From Phyllobacterium sp. OV277 (GTDB taxonomy: Bacteria > Pseudomonadota > Alphaproteobacteria > Rhizobiales > Rhizobiaceae), in NCBI RefSeq assembly GCF_900104355.1, contig NZ_FNIY01000009.1, forward strand, positions 96,389 to 160,388: a DNA stretch of 64,000 nt, given 5' to 3'. The notes below the pieces were generated by a model that was given only the letters and a program-made list of their open reading frames with translations, had not been told where the DNA came from and made no database searches. Shown piece by piece: positions 20,861-28,570 of this stretch. How positions within the stretch are numbered: position 1 is the stretch's first letter; each line of letters begins with the position of its first letter. Made by a program: the position numbers and the translations under genes.

Positions 20861-21586
20861 ATGCAAACCTCTGCACAGCGCGTGGAACCGATAACCGGCA
20901 GCCCTTTTCTGCAACGCATCTTCTATGGCGTCATCGCTCTTGCGCTCATCACCGCAGCCCTGGCGGCGGCCGGGCATTATTTCGGCCATACCATTTCGCT
21001 TGGCGGACATACGGAAGATACGACGCCGCACGAGATTGTTATCGGCAATAGTGTGCTTGAATTGCCTGCCAATGCCATCCGCTTCCGGGCGCAGCGCGGC
21101 GACGGGGTGGCCCAAAGGGTCGATCTCTATCTGCACTGGCCCGATATGCAGGGTTATCAGCCAACATTTATCAAGGATTTCAATGGCGCAGGTGAGACAA
21201 AAACACTGCTGTTCTTGACCTTCGAGCCACGCGCCACATCCCGCGACATGTCAGGCCGCTATGGCCCGATCTATAGCACGCTGACCGATGGTCCCGGCAT
21301 CAAAGGCCCATCTGGACTAACCATCCAGAATTTCCTGACAACAAGTGGCTTCGTGAGCGAACAGCTTGTCACCTCATCCCAAAGCAAAAATCGCGAATTG
21401 TTTGTTGCCCGCTGTCTCGACGAGGAAACATCAAAAGCCAATCTGGCATCGTGCCAGCGCGATATCTTCATTGGTGAGGATTTGCAGTTGACCTACCGTT
21501 TTCCGCGCGAATTTCTCGCGATCTGGCAGGAATTGGACCAGAAGGTCCTAAGCTTTGCGCAAGGTCATCTTAAAACACCGAAGTGA
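20861..21586 (+). CDS. single-pass membrane protein of unknown function
   Basis: A 241-residue protein, not recognised. From the ATG at 20861 (GGAAGAG 3 bp upstream) it has a cytoplasmic N-terminus of ~20 residues, one hydrophobic helix (IFYGVIALALITAALAAAG) and a large periplasmic part with two late cysteines (ARCLDEE, ASCQRD) that could form a disulfide. An earlier in-frame ATG at 20798 is less likely. No enzymatic motif is visible. It converges with the DUF3126 gene. Confidence 0.65.
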   Translation: MQTSAQRVEPITGSPFLQRIFYGVIALALITAALAAAGHYFGHTISLGGHTEDTTPHEIVIGNSVLELPANAIRFRAQRGDGVAQRVDLYLHWPDMQGYQPTFIKDFNGAGETKTLLFLTFEPRATSRDMSGRYGPIYSTLTDGPGIKGPSGLTIQNFLTTSGFVSEQLVTSSQSKNRELFVARCLDEETSKANLASCQRDIFIGEDLQLTYRFPREFLAIWQELDQKVLSFAQGHLKTPK

Positions 21587-21629
21587 CGCCACGAAGGGCG
21601 GCACTTCCTCTCTTCACAGCGTTTTGCCG

Positions 21630-21836
21630 TCAGAGATCCATGTCGAGAATAGCCATGGAGAAGTTGTAGGACAGTTCGCCCTCATCTTCATCCTTGTAGA
21701 TCAGGCCGAGAAATTCATCGCCAAGATAGAGTTCAGCTGAGTCGTCCTTGCGTGGACGCGCCTTTACCGTGAGGTCCGTGTTTCTGAATGTGCGCTTGAA
21801 ATAGCTGTCGAGTTTTTTCAGTTCTTCGGGTTTCAC
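21630..21836 (-). CDS. DUF3126 family protein
   Basis: A 68-residue protein typical of Hyphomicrobiales, with the family pattern VKPEELKKLDSYFKRTF and ARPRKDDSAELYLGDEFLG. It uses a GTG start with AGGAG 7 bp upstream, which explains why a longer in-frame reading from 22040 (overlapping cysE) is not correct. The end MAILDMDL matches the usual length. Function unknown. It sits directly downstream of cysE on the same strand. Confidence 0.85.
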   Translation of the reverse strand: MKPEELKKLDSYFKRTFRNTDLTVKARPRKDDSAELYLGDEFLGLIYKDEDEGELSYNFSMAILDMDL

Positions 21837-21942
21837 GCGGTTTCTCCTGTCGAATAGATAATCTGGAAGCGGGCTTGTGGCATGCGATAACCGGCCCTGT
21901 AAAGGGCCGGTGTTGTCGTTTCTGGCAGCTGAAGTCTCTGCT

Positions 21943-22767
21943 TCAGTCGAAATTGGTGACAAGCTGGTCCATGGCGCGGGACGGTTCCGTACAGCCGGCT
22001 TCGCCAACGACGCGGGCGGGAACCCCGGCGACGGTGACATTATGCGGAACGGGTTTCAACACCACGGAACCGGAAGCGACTTTTGAGCAATGGCCGATTT
22101 CAATATTGCCAAGGATGTTGGCGCCAGCGCCAATAAGAACGCCATGGCGAATCTTTGGATGGCGATCGCCGGTTTCCTTGCCCGTACCGCCAAGCGTTAC
22201 GCCCTGAAGGATCGACACATTGTCTTCAATAACGGCAGTCATCCCCACAACAATGCCGGTGGCATGGTCGAAGAACACACCCTGCCCCATAGGCACGGCG
22301 GGATGAATATCCACCTGGAAAACCGAGGAAGAGCGGCTCTGCAGATAGAGCGCAAAATCCTTGCGGCCCTCATTCCACAGCCAATGCGCCAGCCGGTGCG
22401 TCTGGATTGCCTGAAATCCCTTGAAATAGAGGATCGGTTCGATGAACCGGGTGCAGGCGGGATCGCGGTCATAAACAGCCTGAATGTCGACGCGCAGGAT
22501 TTGCGACCAGCCGGGCGTCGCTTCCATCATCGCGGTAAATGTCTGGCGCAGCAGTTCCGATTCCACATCCGGATGATCAAGCCGCTGCGAAATGCGGTGA
22601 ATAACCGCCTGTTCCAGCGACTGGTGGTTGAGAATCGTGGTGTAAAGGAACGTGGCAAGAAGAGGCTCCTGACGGATCGTCTCTTCGGCTTCGGCGCGGA
22701 TGGAAAGCCAAATCGGGTCCATCTGCTTGACTGAACCGGCCAATTTCATCGGGTTGCTTGCGGACAT
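21943..22767 (-). CDS. cysE: serine O-acetyltransferase
   Basis: A 274-residue CysE, acetylating L-serine with acetyl-CoA as the first committed step of cysteine synthesis. An N-terminal helical SATase domain (~15-140) is followed by left-handed beta-helix repeats with the catalytic motif DIHPAVPMGQGVFFDHATG and GVTLGGTGKETGDRHPKI. The C-terminal tail ends VTNFD rather than the -I ending typical of E. coli CysE, so its grip on cysteine synthase may differ. DUF3126 follows. Confidence 0.95.
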   Translation of the reverse strand: MSASNPMKLAGSVKQMDPIWLSIRAEAEETIRQEPLLATFLYTTILNHQSLEQAVIHRISQRLDHPDVESELLRQTFTAMMEATPGWSQILRVDIQAVYDRDPACTRFIEPILYFKGFQAIQTHRLAHWLWNEGRKDFALYLQSRSSSVFQVDIHPAVPMGQGVFFDHATGIVVGMTAVIEDNVSILQGVTLGGTGKETGDRHPKIRHGVLIGAGANILGNIEIGHCSKVASGSVVLKPVPHNVTVAGVPARVVGEAGCTEPSRAMDQLVTNFD

Positions 22768-22879
22768 GTCCTACTCCAGGCAATCAGCCAATATTCTTGC
22801 TTCATCCCCTAGCATACGGCAAAAATGATATTCTGACACTTCAAATTCCTGAACTCTGGCCCCAAGAAAAATTGAAGAT

Positions 22880-23688
22880 ATGATCGACTTGTCTGAACAT
22901 CATCCGGCACTGCCAGAGGGTCTGCATTTCACGCATTCGGACTATACCGCTACCATTTTCTTCGACAGGCCCGCCAGAAAAAACGCCATCACTGCCGCGA
23001 TGTGGGCTGCATTGCCGCAACTCATGGCTCATTTGGACGGCAATCCTGACGTGCGCGTTGTGGTTTTTGAGGGCGTGGGAAGCGATTTTTCTGCCGGTGC
23101 TGATATCAGCGAATTTGAAACGGTGCGCAAAGATGCGCAGACAGCGCGCCTTTATGAAACGCAGAATGTCCAAGCTTTTGAAGCTGTTCGCAAGTTTTCC
23201 AAACCCAGCATAGCAGCCATTCGCGGCATCTGCTTTGGTGGTGCATTCGGTATTGCAGCGGCTTGCGACCTCAGACTGGCAACGGATGATGCACGATTTT
23301 GCGTTCCACCGGCAAAGCTCGGCCTTGCCTATCCGCGTCAGGCAATGGCGATATTGTCGAGGCTGTTGGTCCGCAAATGGCACGCTTTCTCACTTTTACC
23401 GGCGCTGTTATCAATGCGGAAACGGCGTTCAAAAGTGGCTTTCTGCTTGAGATCACCAACGCTGGACAACTTGACGAGCGCGTATCAGCGATCTCTGCGG
23501 AGATAAGCGGCAATGCACCGCTCAGCATCAAGGCATCCAAACAGGCGATCCGCGCATCCATCACACGCGAACCTGCCGATCTCGATCAGGCGGACCGTCT
23601 GGGTGACATGACATTCGAAAGTCTCGATTATGCCGAGGGACGCGCGGCCTTTCGCGAAAAACGCAAGCCGCGTTTCAACGGCACATAA
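22880..23688 (+). pseudogene. enoyl-CoA hydratase/isomerase family gene with a single-base frameshift
   Basis: The first reading frame (22880 to ~23347) encodes a normal crotonase N-terminus: RPARKNAITAAMW, SAGADISEFE (oxyanion hole) and GGAFGIAAACDLRLA, up to KLGLAYPRQAM. The homology then continues in the +1 frame as DIVEAVGPQMARFLTFTGA to the stop at 23688. One missing base in ATGGCGATATTG (~23349) explains both. The corrected product is ~270 residues, the usual family length. It is either a recent inactivation or a sequencing error. Which crotonase activity it had is not determinable. Confidence 0.85.
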
Positions 23689-23691
23689 CCG

Positions 23692-24447
23692 TTAAAGCGG
23701 GTGTTCCTTGAGGAATTTAACCACGGCTTCCTTGAATACCTTGTCGCCCACCGCAAGCATATGATCGCGGTTTGGGATATCGATGGCCTCGCCATGCGGC
23801 ATCAGGGCCGCGAGCTTATGCGGACTGCCGCCAATATCATCCTTCGTTCCCACGGCAACCAGTGCAGGCTGGGTGATGCGCGCCATATTGGCTTCGCTGA
23901 TTTCCTCCTTGGAGGTGATCACACAGGCGGCCAGCGCAATCTTGTCGCTTTTGGTTTTGTCAGCAAACATGCGGAACATTTTTCCGCGCGGATGCGTCAC
24001 TGATTCAGCGTCATCAGCCAGCAGTGCCTCGGCAATGGGATTCCAGTCACCGGCGCCTTCGACCATGCCAATGCCAAGCCCGCCAAAGATAACATCATGC
24101 ACCAGTTCCGGATGTTCCAAGGCCAGAAAGGCGGTAATGCGCGCACCCATGGAATAGCCCATCACATGGGCTTTTTTGATACCGAGATGCTTGAGCAACG
24201 CAGCAGCGTCACCCGCCATCAGTGTCGGCGTATACAGTGATTTTTCGTGCGGCTTATCGGATTGGCCATGACCACGATTGTCAATGGCAATCGCCCGGTA
24301 GCCAGCGGCCGTCAGCGTCGGAACCCAACCCGGTTGAACCCAATTGTAAAAATGCGATGAGGCAAAGCCATGGATGAGCAGGATCGGTTCGCCCTCGCCT
24401 TCATCAATATAAGCGAGTTTTACTCCAGCATTTTCAAAGAATTTCAT
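23692..24447 (-). CDS. alpha/beta hydrolase
   Basis: A 251-residue alpha/beta-hydrolase fold protein. The oxyanion HG motif (LLIHGFASS), the nucleophile elbow GYSMG and the catalytic His in NRDHMLAVGD are visible. I start it at MKFFENAGVKLAYIDEGEG; the open frame continues upstream to 24606, but that part translates through a dispersed repeat and is not coding. MSTHP at 24462 is an alternative start. It converges with the frameshifted crotonase gene, 3 bp apart. Substrate unknown. Confidence 0.82.
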   Translation of the reverse strand: MKFFENAGVKLAYIDEGEGEPILLIHGFASSHFYNWVQPGWVPTLTAAGYRAIAIDNRGHGQSDKPHEKSLYTPTLMAGDAAALLKHLGIKKAHVMGYSMGARITAFLALEHPELVHDVIFGGLGIGMVEGAGDWNPIAEALLADDAESVTHPRGKMFRMFADKTKSDKIALAACVITSKEEISEANMARITQPALVAVGTKDDIGGSPHKLAALMPHGEAIDIPNRDHMLAVGDKVFKEAVVKFLKEHPL

Positions 24448-24525
24448 AGGGTGGGTACTCATTGATTTGGTGCAAAAGTAAGAGGGTTTTTGCTGGGATA
24501 CAAGTTCATGGGTTTGAATGTGGTC

Positions 24526-24662
24526 GTGGTTCGTGGTTCGTGGTTCGACAAGCTCACCATGAGGGAGAGTGAGGATGCAACGATAATCGCAGAAATTGCA
24601 GATCATAAAGATTGCAGAATAAAGCTCCCCTCATCCTGAGCCTGTCGAAGGGCGAACCACGC
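24526..24662. repeat. MITE-like dispersed repeat, copy 2
   Basis: The left arm has three tandem GTGGTTC units (24526-24546), then GACAAGCTCACCATGAGG. The core starts GATGCAACGATAATCG and contains TTGCAGATCATAAAG. The right arm is the variant CCTCATCCTGAGCCTGTCGA, ending in GCGAACCACGC, so the two ends are not a perfect match. It lies between the hydrolase and DUF192 genes. Confidence 0.8.
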
Positions 24663-24678
24663 ACAATGTTTATGCAGT

Positions 24679-25191
24679 CTACTTCTTGGCACACTTTCCA
24701 CAAACCGCAGCAATGGCAGGATGATGCACCTTATCACCAACAGCAACACCCAATCGCCGTGCCGTGCCAGCTTTGACTTCGATAACGAACCGCGCGGCAC
24801 CGCCTGAGGAAATCGTGGCACGAGAAAACGGTACCGCATTTTCGCGAATAGCCGAGACGCGCCCGTTTTCATCGAGGAAAATCATGTCGAGTGCCGAAGG
24901 CGTGTTTTCCATCCACATGGTGACCAGACGGCTTTCCTCAAACACAAACAGCATGGCGCTGTTGTCTTTCAGATCGGTGCGGAACATCAGGCCGCGCTCG
25001 CGTTCTTCATCCGTATCGGCCACCTCAACCTGAAAGGGCACATCGCCCTTTGCGGTGTTGATGACAAGCGGTGCCGCATCGATTGCCAGATGCATCGGCT
25101 GCTGATCGGCTGCGCGCACGGGCAATACGGCAAAAGCAAGCACAAAAAAGCCGATCAGGAGAGATCGGCACAATCTGATCGATAGTGTCAT
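24679..25191 (-). CDS. DUF192 family exported protein
   Basis: A 170-residue secreted protein. Signal peptide ~1-27 (LIGFFVLAFAVLPVRAADQ). The DUF192 core follows, with ADTDEERERGLMFR, MWMENTPSALDMIFLDENG and the GTARRLGVAVGD end. The C-terminus adds a small Cys-x-x-Cys (AVCGKCAKK) that could bind metal. Family function is unsettled. It starts 10 bp after the cold-shock gene, so it is probably co-transcribed. Confidence 0.85.
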   Translation of the reverse strand: MTLSIRLCRSLLIGFFVLAFAVLPVRAADQQPMHLAIDAAPLVINTAKGDVPFQVEVADTDEERERGLMFRTDLKDNSAMLFVFEESRLVTMWMENTPSALDMIFLDENGRVSAIRENAVPFSRATISSGGAARFVIEVKAGTARRLGVAVGDKVHHPAIAAVCGKCAKK

Positions 25192-25201
25192 CGGGAAATC
25201 T

Positions 25202-25783
25202 TTAATGGGATGCCGGCAGTTGCGTGCCGATATCGGGGTGAACCTCGGATGCCATCAGGCCCTTGTCGCCATTGCCAAAGCGAATGAGCACGACCTGTCC
25301 CGGACGCAGTTCGGTCAGACCGAAGCGGCGCAGGGTTTCCATATGAATGAAAATATCCTCGGTGCCTTCGCCGCGGGTAAGGAAGCCAAAGCCCTTGGTC
25401 CGGTTGAACCATTTGACCAGAACACGTTCCAGACCGCTTGAAGGCGTGACAGTGACATGTGTGCGCACCGGCGGCAGTTCCGTCGGGTGAACAGCGGTGG
25501 AGCTGTCCATGGAAAGCACGCGAAAACACTGCATGCCGCGCTCGCCCTGCTTGACCTCGCAAACAACGCGCGAACCCTCAAGCGCAGTCTGGAAGCCATC
25601 ACGGCGCAGGCAGGTCACATGCAGAAGAATATCCGGCAGATCAGAATTATCAGGGACAACAAAACCATATCCCTTGGCGACGTCGAACCATTTGATAGCG
25701 CCCGCAACCTCGATGAGGTCGAGGCCATCGGACAATTGTTCATCATCGGGGGAATGCTGGGCTGATACTGGTCTGTCTGACAT
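25202..25783 (-). CDS. tandem cold-shock domain protein
   Basis: A 193-residue protein with two cold-shock domains joined by a ~40-residue linker, a form common in Hyphomicrobiales. Domain 1 (~25-92): IKWFDVAKGYGFVVPDN with DILLHVTCL. Domain 2 (~120-185): VKWFNRTKGFGFLTRGEG with DIFIHMETL. Both RNP1 and RNP2 RNA-binding motifs are intact. It likely binds single-stranded nucleic acid and acts as an RNA chaperone. It leads a two-gene unit with DUF192. Confidence 0.9.
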   Translation of the reverse strand: MSDRPVSAQHSPDDEQLSDGLDLIEVAGAIKWFDVAKGYGFVVPDNSDLPDILLHVTCLRRDGFQTALEGSRVVCEVKQGERGMQCFRVLSMDSSTAVHPTELPPVRTHVTVTPSSGLERVLVKWFNRTKGFGFLTRGEGTEDIFIHMETLRRFGLTELRPGQVVLIRFGNGDKGLMASEVHPDIGTQLPASH

Positions 25784-26050
25784 GAAGCGAGCCCTCCTCT
25801 CCTGAAACCAAACACTGATTCTCTTAATTCAGAATAACACCTGTCCGATGGATGAGGGCAAGTATCATCTGACTGTTTTTGTTGAAAAACAGGTGCAAAT
25901 CTCTTCAACACCCGGTCAACCGCCCTTCACAAGACCGTTAATTTGTGGAGCCACCAAAATAATGTTACCAAAAAGTCGTAGGCGTTTCGCCTGAGCAATC
26001 CGATGATTGCCCCAATCTTTCACACACTGACGAACATCCAAGGGAAAACG

Positions 26051-26491
26051 ATGCGCTATCTTCACACAATGGTCCGCGTCCGCGATGTCGCTGAATCGCT
26101 GGATTTTTACTGCAATAAATTTGGCCTTGAGGAGATCAGGCGTACGGAAAATGAAAAAGGCCGCTTCACGCTGATCTTTCTGGCGGCACCTGACGATAAG
26201 GGTCGCGCAGTCGCCGAACGGGCACCGGAACTCGAACTGACATTCAACTGGGACCCGGAAACCTATACGGGCGGACGCAATTTCGGCCACCTCGCCTATG
26301 CCGTCGAGAACATCTATGAGACCTGCCAGACTCTGCAGGACAAGGGCGTTACCATCAATCGCCCGCCGCGTGACGGCAATATGGCCTTCATCCGCTCGCC
26401 CGACGGCATTTCCATCGAGCTCATCCAGAAAGGTCCCGCCCTGCCGCCGCAGGAGCCGTGGCTGTCCATGCCGAACACCGGAAGCTGGTAA
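26051..26491 (+). CDS. gloA: lactoylglutathione lyase (glyoxalase I)
   Basis: A 146-residue glyoxalase I. The start is [20 protein letters not shown] with AGGGAAA just upstream; a longer in-frame start at 26003 is not supported. Metal ligands of the proteobacterial Ni(II)-type enzyme are visible: His5, Glu in ELELTFNWD, His in FGHLAYAV and Glu in ISIELIQK. It converts the methylglyoxal-glutathione hemithioacetal to S-lactoylglutathione. It ends just before an accessory region. Confidence 0.93.
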   Translation: MRYLHTMVRVRDVAESLDFYCNKFGLEEIRRTENEKGRFTLIFLAAPDDKGRAVAERAPELELTFNWDPETYTGGRNFGHLAYAVENIYETCQTLQDKGVTINRPPRDGNMAFIRSPDGISIELIQKGPALPPQEPWLSMPNTGSW

Positions 26492-26583
26492 TTCTGCTAT
26501 TGTCGTTCATCGCCGCTCCTGATGGGGCGGCGCTGACCACAGGCACTCAATCTAGGTACAACTCCCAATACCTTGTGCATCCC

Positions 26584-26605
26584 ATATAATGTAGTTACAT
26601 TATAT
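26584..26605. promoter_or_regulatory. perfect palindrome over the brnT start codon (putative BrnA operator)
   Basis: Arms ATATAATGTA and TACATTATAT with a 2-bp centre form a perfect 22-bp palindrome. The left arm contains a consensus -10 (TATAAT, 26585-26590) and the right arm covers the first two bases of the brnT ATG. Binding by the DNA-binding antitoxin BrnA would block both RNA polymerase and the ribosome site. No good -35 is seen. The role is inferred from position and from autoregulation known for brnTA loci. Confidence 0.65.
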
Positions 26606-26852
26606 GAAGGTCGTATGGGATGAACCAAAGCGCCAGCAGAACCTCGCCAAGCACGGCTTGGACTTTGCCGATTTGTTGATCGAGTTCTTTCTGGATGCGC
26701 ACATTGAAAATGCCAGGAATGGCCGTTTTTTAGCTATTGGTGATTACAACGGACAGACCATCGTCGCAGTCGTGTTCAAACTGCTCGGATCAGAAGCGCT
26801 TTCAGTTATTTCCATGCGATACGCAAGCCGGAAAGAAAGGAGCCGTTCATGA
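26604..26852 (+). CDS. brnT: BrnT-family ribonuclease toxin
   Basis: An 82-residue type II toxin of the BrnT (RelE-fold) family. The hallmark start is present: MKVVWDEPKRQQNLAKHGLDF, followed by the ISMRYASRKERS end containing the catalytic Arg region. BrnT is an mRNA-cleaving RNase neutralised by BrnA. Translation would begin almost at the transcript 5' end given the -10 at 26585. Its stop overlaps the antitoxin start (ATGA), giving coupled expression. Confidence 0.88.
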   Translation: MKVVWDEPKRQQNLAKHGLDFADLLIEFFLDAHIENARNGRFLAIGDYNGQTIVAVVFKLLGSEALSVISMRYASRKERSRS

Positions 26853-27274
26853 CAGCAAAATGGCCCAGCTTCATCACCAAAGATCTTGGTCAGACTCCCG
26901 AAGACGATGCGGAAATGATGCGTCGGTGGGAAGTCTATGACCGGGAGATGCAGGCTCTCATAGCTGCCGGAGGCGTTCATATGGACGATGACGGCTGGTG
27001 GGTTGACGATGCGACTAGTGAATTGATTGGCCCCGACCCGGAAATCGAGCGGCCTCTTACGGACGAAGAATTGACGCGTGCGCGGCCCTTCAAGGACGCA
27101 TTTCCCGAATTGTACGAAAGCATCCAGCGCGCCCGAGGGCGTCCACCCGTCGATACTCCCAAAAAGCAGATAACGCTTCGTGTTGATCAGGATGTGATCG
27201 CCAAGTTCAAAGCGACGGGTAAAGGCTGGCAAAGCCGTATCAACGAAGTGCTCAAACAGGCAAAGGTGAAATAG
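26849..27274 (+). CDS. brnA: BrnA-family antitoxin
   Basis: A 141-residue antitoxin. The C-terminal ribbon-helix-helix motif is clear: KKQITLRVDQDVIAKFKATG followed by KGWQSRINEVLKQ. The N-terminal part (~1-95) is acidic and longer than in many BrnA proteins. It overlaps brnT by 4 bp. BrnA normally binds BrnT and represses the shared promoter, which fits the palindrome just upstream of brnT. Confidence 0.88.
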   Translation: MTAKWPSFITKDLGQTPEDDAEMMRRWEVYDREMQALIAAGGVHMDDDGWWVDDATSELIGPDPEIERPLTDEELTRARPFKDAFPELYESIQRARGRPPVDTPKKQITLRVDQDVIAKFKATGKGWQSRINEVLKQAKVK

Positions 27275-27323
27275 GTCGGCAATCTTTGTCTGGTCTCGTT
27301 TACCCTGCCGGTGCGTTGCGCGC

Positions 27324-27446
27324 AGCGTCCAAGAAGCGATAACGCGGGTGCTTCAGGAGAAAGTTGTTTTCCTCGCAGATGGAGAGAATATTGATGGTGC
27401 TTCCGGTGTGAGGCTTCGCAGCCCGATGAGTCCATCTACTCCCTAG
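27324..27446 (+). pseudogene. 3' remnant of a B-type small HTH gene
   Basis: Translating from 27324 gives SVQEAITRVLQEKVVFLADG... ending in GVRLRSP and a TAG at 27444. This aligns with the C-terminal half of the HTH protein at 28340-28570 (LEAIMRVLQEKIVFLSNGQ...GPGVRLK). No start codon or HTH part precedes it: upstream sequence runs straight into the brnA 3' end. It is the stump of a third unit of the tandem HTH array, truncated at its 5' side. Confidence 0.75.
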
Positions 27447-27467
27447 GTCTATATTGCCGCCAATCGA
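27443..27467 (+). promoter_or_regulatory. repeated upstream element of HTH unit 1
   Basis: The block CTAGGTCTATATTGCCGCC sits directly before the first HTH gene and recurs almost unchanged before the second unit (28018). It includes a -10-like TATATT ~20 bp before the ATG. No ribosome-binding site lies between it and the ATG, suggesting a short leader. It is likely a promoter and/or operator for the small HTH regulators. Confidence 0.5.
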
Positions 27468-27472
27468 CTGTT

Positions 27473-27763
27473 ATGAAAAAGTCGCAGTTGGCCGATGCAT
27501 GGGAGAACGCGTTGCTGACAACTGGGAACCAGATCAAAGCTGCGCGTGCATTGGCAGGTATGGGACAAAAATCCCTTGCTGATGCGGCCAGAGTTGGAAT
27601 CAACACGATCCGCAACTTCGAAGCATCAGGCAAAGAGGCCGTCCAAGGCAGGATTGGCACTCTGGAAGCAATACGAAATGCGCTTTTCAAGGCTGGTGTG
27701 GAACTACTCGATGATGGGCAGCCATCGACCAGCGGTCCTGGCGTCAGGCTTCGGAAAGAATGA
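27473..27763 (+). CDS. small XRE-type HTH protein, A-type of unit 1
   Basis: A 96-residue single-domain regulator. A Cro/C1-type HTH spans ~18-60 (NQIKAARALAGMGQKSLADA, then VGINTIRNFEASG). The protein ends with the tail pattern GPGVRLRKE shared by all members of this array. It is followed after 4 bp by a B-type HTH gene. It has no catalytic domain, and is probably a DNA-binding repressor acting on neighbouring promoters. It is homologous to the gene at 28072. Confidence 0.8.
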   Translation: MKKSQLADAWENALLTTGNQIKAARALAGMGQKSLADAARVGINTIRNFEASGKEAVQGRIGTLEAIRNALFKAGVELLDDGQPSTSGPGVRLRKE

Positions 27764-27767
27764 CGAA

Positions 27768-28007
27768 TTGATCTCCCCTGCCCAATGCCGCGCAGGTCGC
27801 GCCCTTCTCCAATGGTCTCAACAACAGCTTGCGGACGCGGCCCATATCGGCGTCGTGACCGTGCGGCAGTTCGAAAGCGGTGCGGCTGAACCGCGCCACG
27901 CAACGCTTGATGTCATAAAACGCGCTTTTGAAGCCGCAGGGGTCATTTTTGAAGCTCGCGGTGAATTGGTTCCCGGCGGCCCCGGCGTTCGTCTCGCGGA
28001 AGGATAA
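27768..28007 (+). CDS. small XRE-type HTH protein, B-type of unit 1
   Basis: A 79-residue HTH protein starting at a TTG codon (MISPAQCRAGRALLQWSQQQ) a few bases after the A-type stop; GGAAAG lies ~10 bp upstream. The HTH occupies ~5-50 (LADAAHIGVVTVRQFESG) and the tail ends GPGVRLAEG. Longer readings start in the A-type gene in another frame and are not homologous. It belongs to the family of short alphaproteobacterial XRE regulators that begin [M]xxxQCRAxRALLxWSQ. Confidence 0.78.
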   Translation: MISPAQCRAGRALLQWSQQQLADAAHIGVVTVRQFESGAAEPRHATLDVIKRAFEAAGVIFEARGELVPGGPGVRLAEG

Positions 28008-28017
28008 ATCGGTACGT

Positions 28018-28042
28018 CTAAGGTCTATATTGCCGTCAACGC
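28018..28042 (+). promoter_or_regulatory. repeated upstream element of HTH unit 2
   Basis: CTAAGGTCTATATTGCCGTC, a near-copy of the block at 27443-27467, again placed just before an ATG (28049) that corresponds to the A-type start codon. It marks the second unit of the tandem duplication. Confidence 0.5.
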
Positions 28043-28071
28043 ATTGCTATGGGACAGTTGTTTGATGTCGA

Positions 28072-28323
28072 TTGTTGGAGAAAACATTGCTCACGACTGG
28101 CAATCAGCTTCGTGCCGCACGCGCACTTATTGATATGGATCAAACAACACTCGCCAAAAGTGCGGGTCTGAACATCAACACCATAAGCGCCATGGAAAAG
28201 AAGGGAGCGACTGGACTTACAAGCGGGCTCGACAAAATATACAAAATTATGCGCGTTCTTGAGGAAGCCGGCGTCGAATTCCTGAACCATGGGCAACCCG
28301 GTGTAAGACTGAGGAAAGATTGA
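28072..28323 (+). CDS. small XRE-type HTH protein, A-type of unit 2 (5' end damaged)
   Basis: An 83-residue reading homologous to the A-type protein of unit 1 from LLTTGNQLRAARALIDMDQT through NINTISAMEKKG to GQPGVRLRKD. The ATG matching the unit 1 start (28049) is out of frame here: unit 1 has TGGGAG where this copy has TGGAG, a one-base loss. Translation could still begin at TTG 28072 or 28075 but without a visible ribosome-binding site. It is probably poorly expressed or dead. Confidence 0.6.
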   Translation: MLEKTLLTTGNQLRAARALIDMDQTTLAKSAGLNINTISAMEKKGATGLTSGLDKIYKIMRVLEEAGVEFLNHGQPGVRLRKD

Positions 28324-28339
28324 TGGAACAGGGGGAAAC

Positions 28340-28570
28340 TTGATAAACCCTGATCAATGCAGAGCGGCGCGCGCCCTCGCCAATATGTCTCAGGATGATC
28401 TTGCCAAGGCTGCCAAGGTGGGCTTGTCGACAGTTCGCAATTTCGAAACAGGCCGCTCCGTACCCGTCACCAATAATCTGGAAGCCATTATGCGGGTGCT
28501 TCAGGAAAAGATTGTGTTTCTCTCCAATGGTCAGCATGCTGAAGGCGGACCGGGTGTGAGGCTTAAATAG
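28340..28570 (+). CDS. small XRE-type HTH protein, B-type of unit 2
   Basis: A 76-residue HTH protein starting at TTG with GGGGG 5 bp upstream (MINPDQCRAARALANMSQDD). The HTH is LAKAAKVGLSTVRNFETG and the tail GGPGVRLK. It is the closest relative of the remnant at 27324-27446. Its stop codon is immediately followed by the ATG of the 211-residue gene, so both are translated from one message. A regulatory or antitoxin-like role for that partner is possible. Confidence 0.8.
   Translation: MINPDQCRAARALANMSQDDLAKAAKVGLSTVRNFETGRSVPVTNNLEAIMRVLQEKIVFLSNGQHAEGGPGVRLK

Noticed and set aside
24448..24606. N-terminal extension of the alpha/beta hydrolase (contains LPHGELVEPRTT)
   Set aside because: This is translation through a MITE-like repeat; the same peptide appears wherever the repeat is read in that frame.
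26511..26532. GC-rich 9-bp stem after gloA
   Set aside because: It could slow transcription but has no T tract, so I do not call it a terminator.
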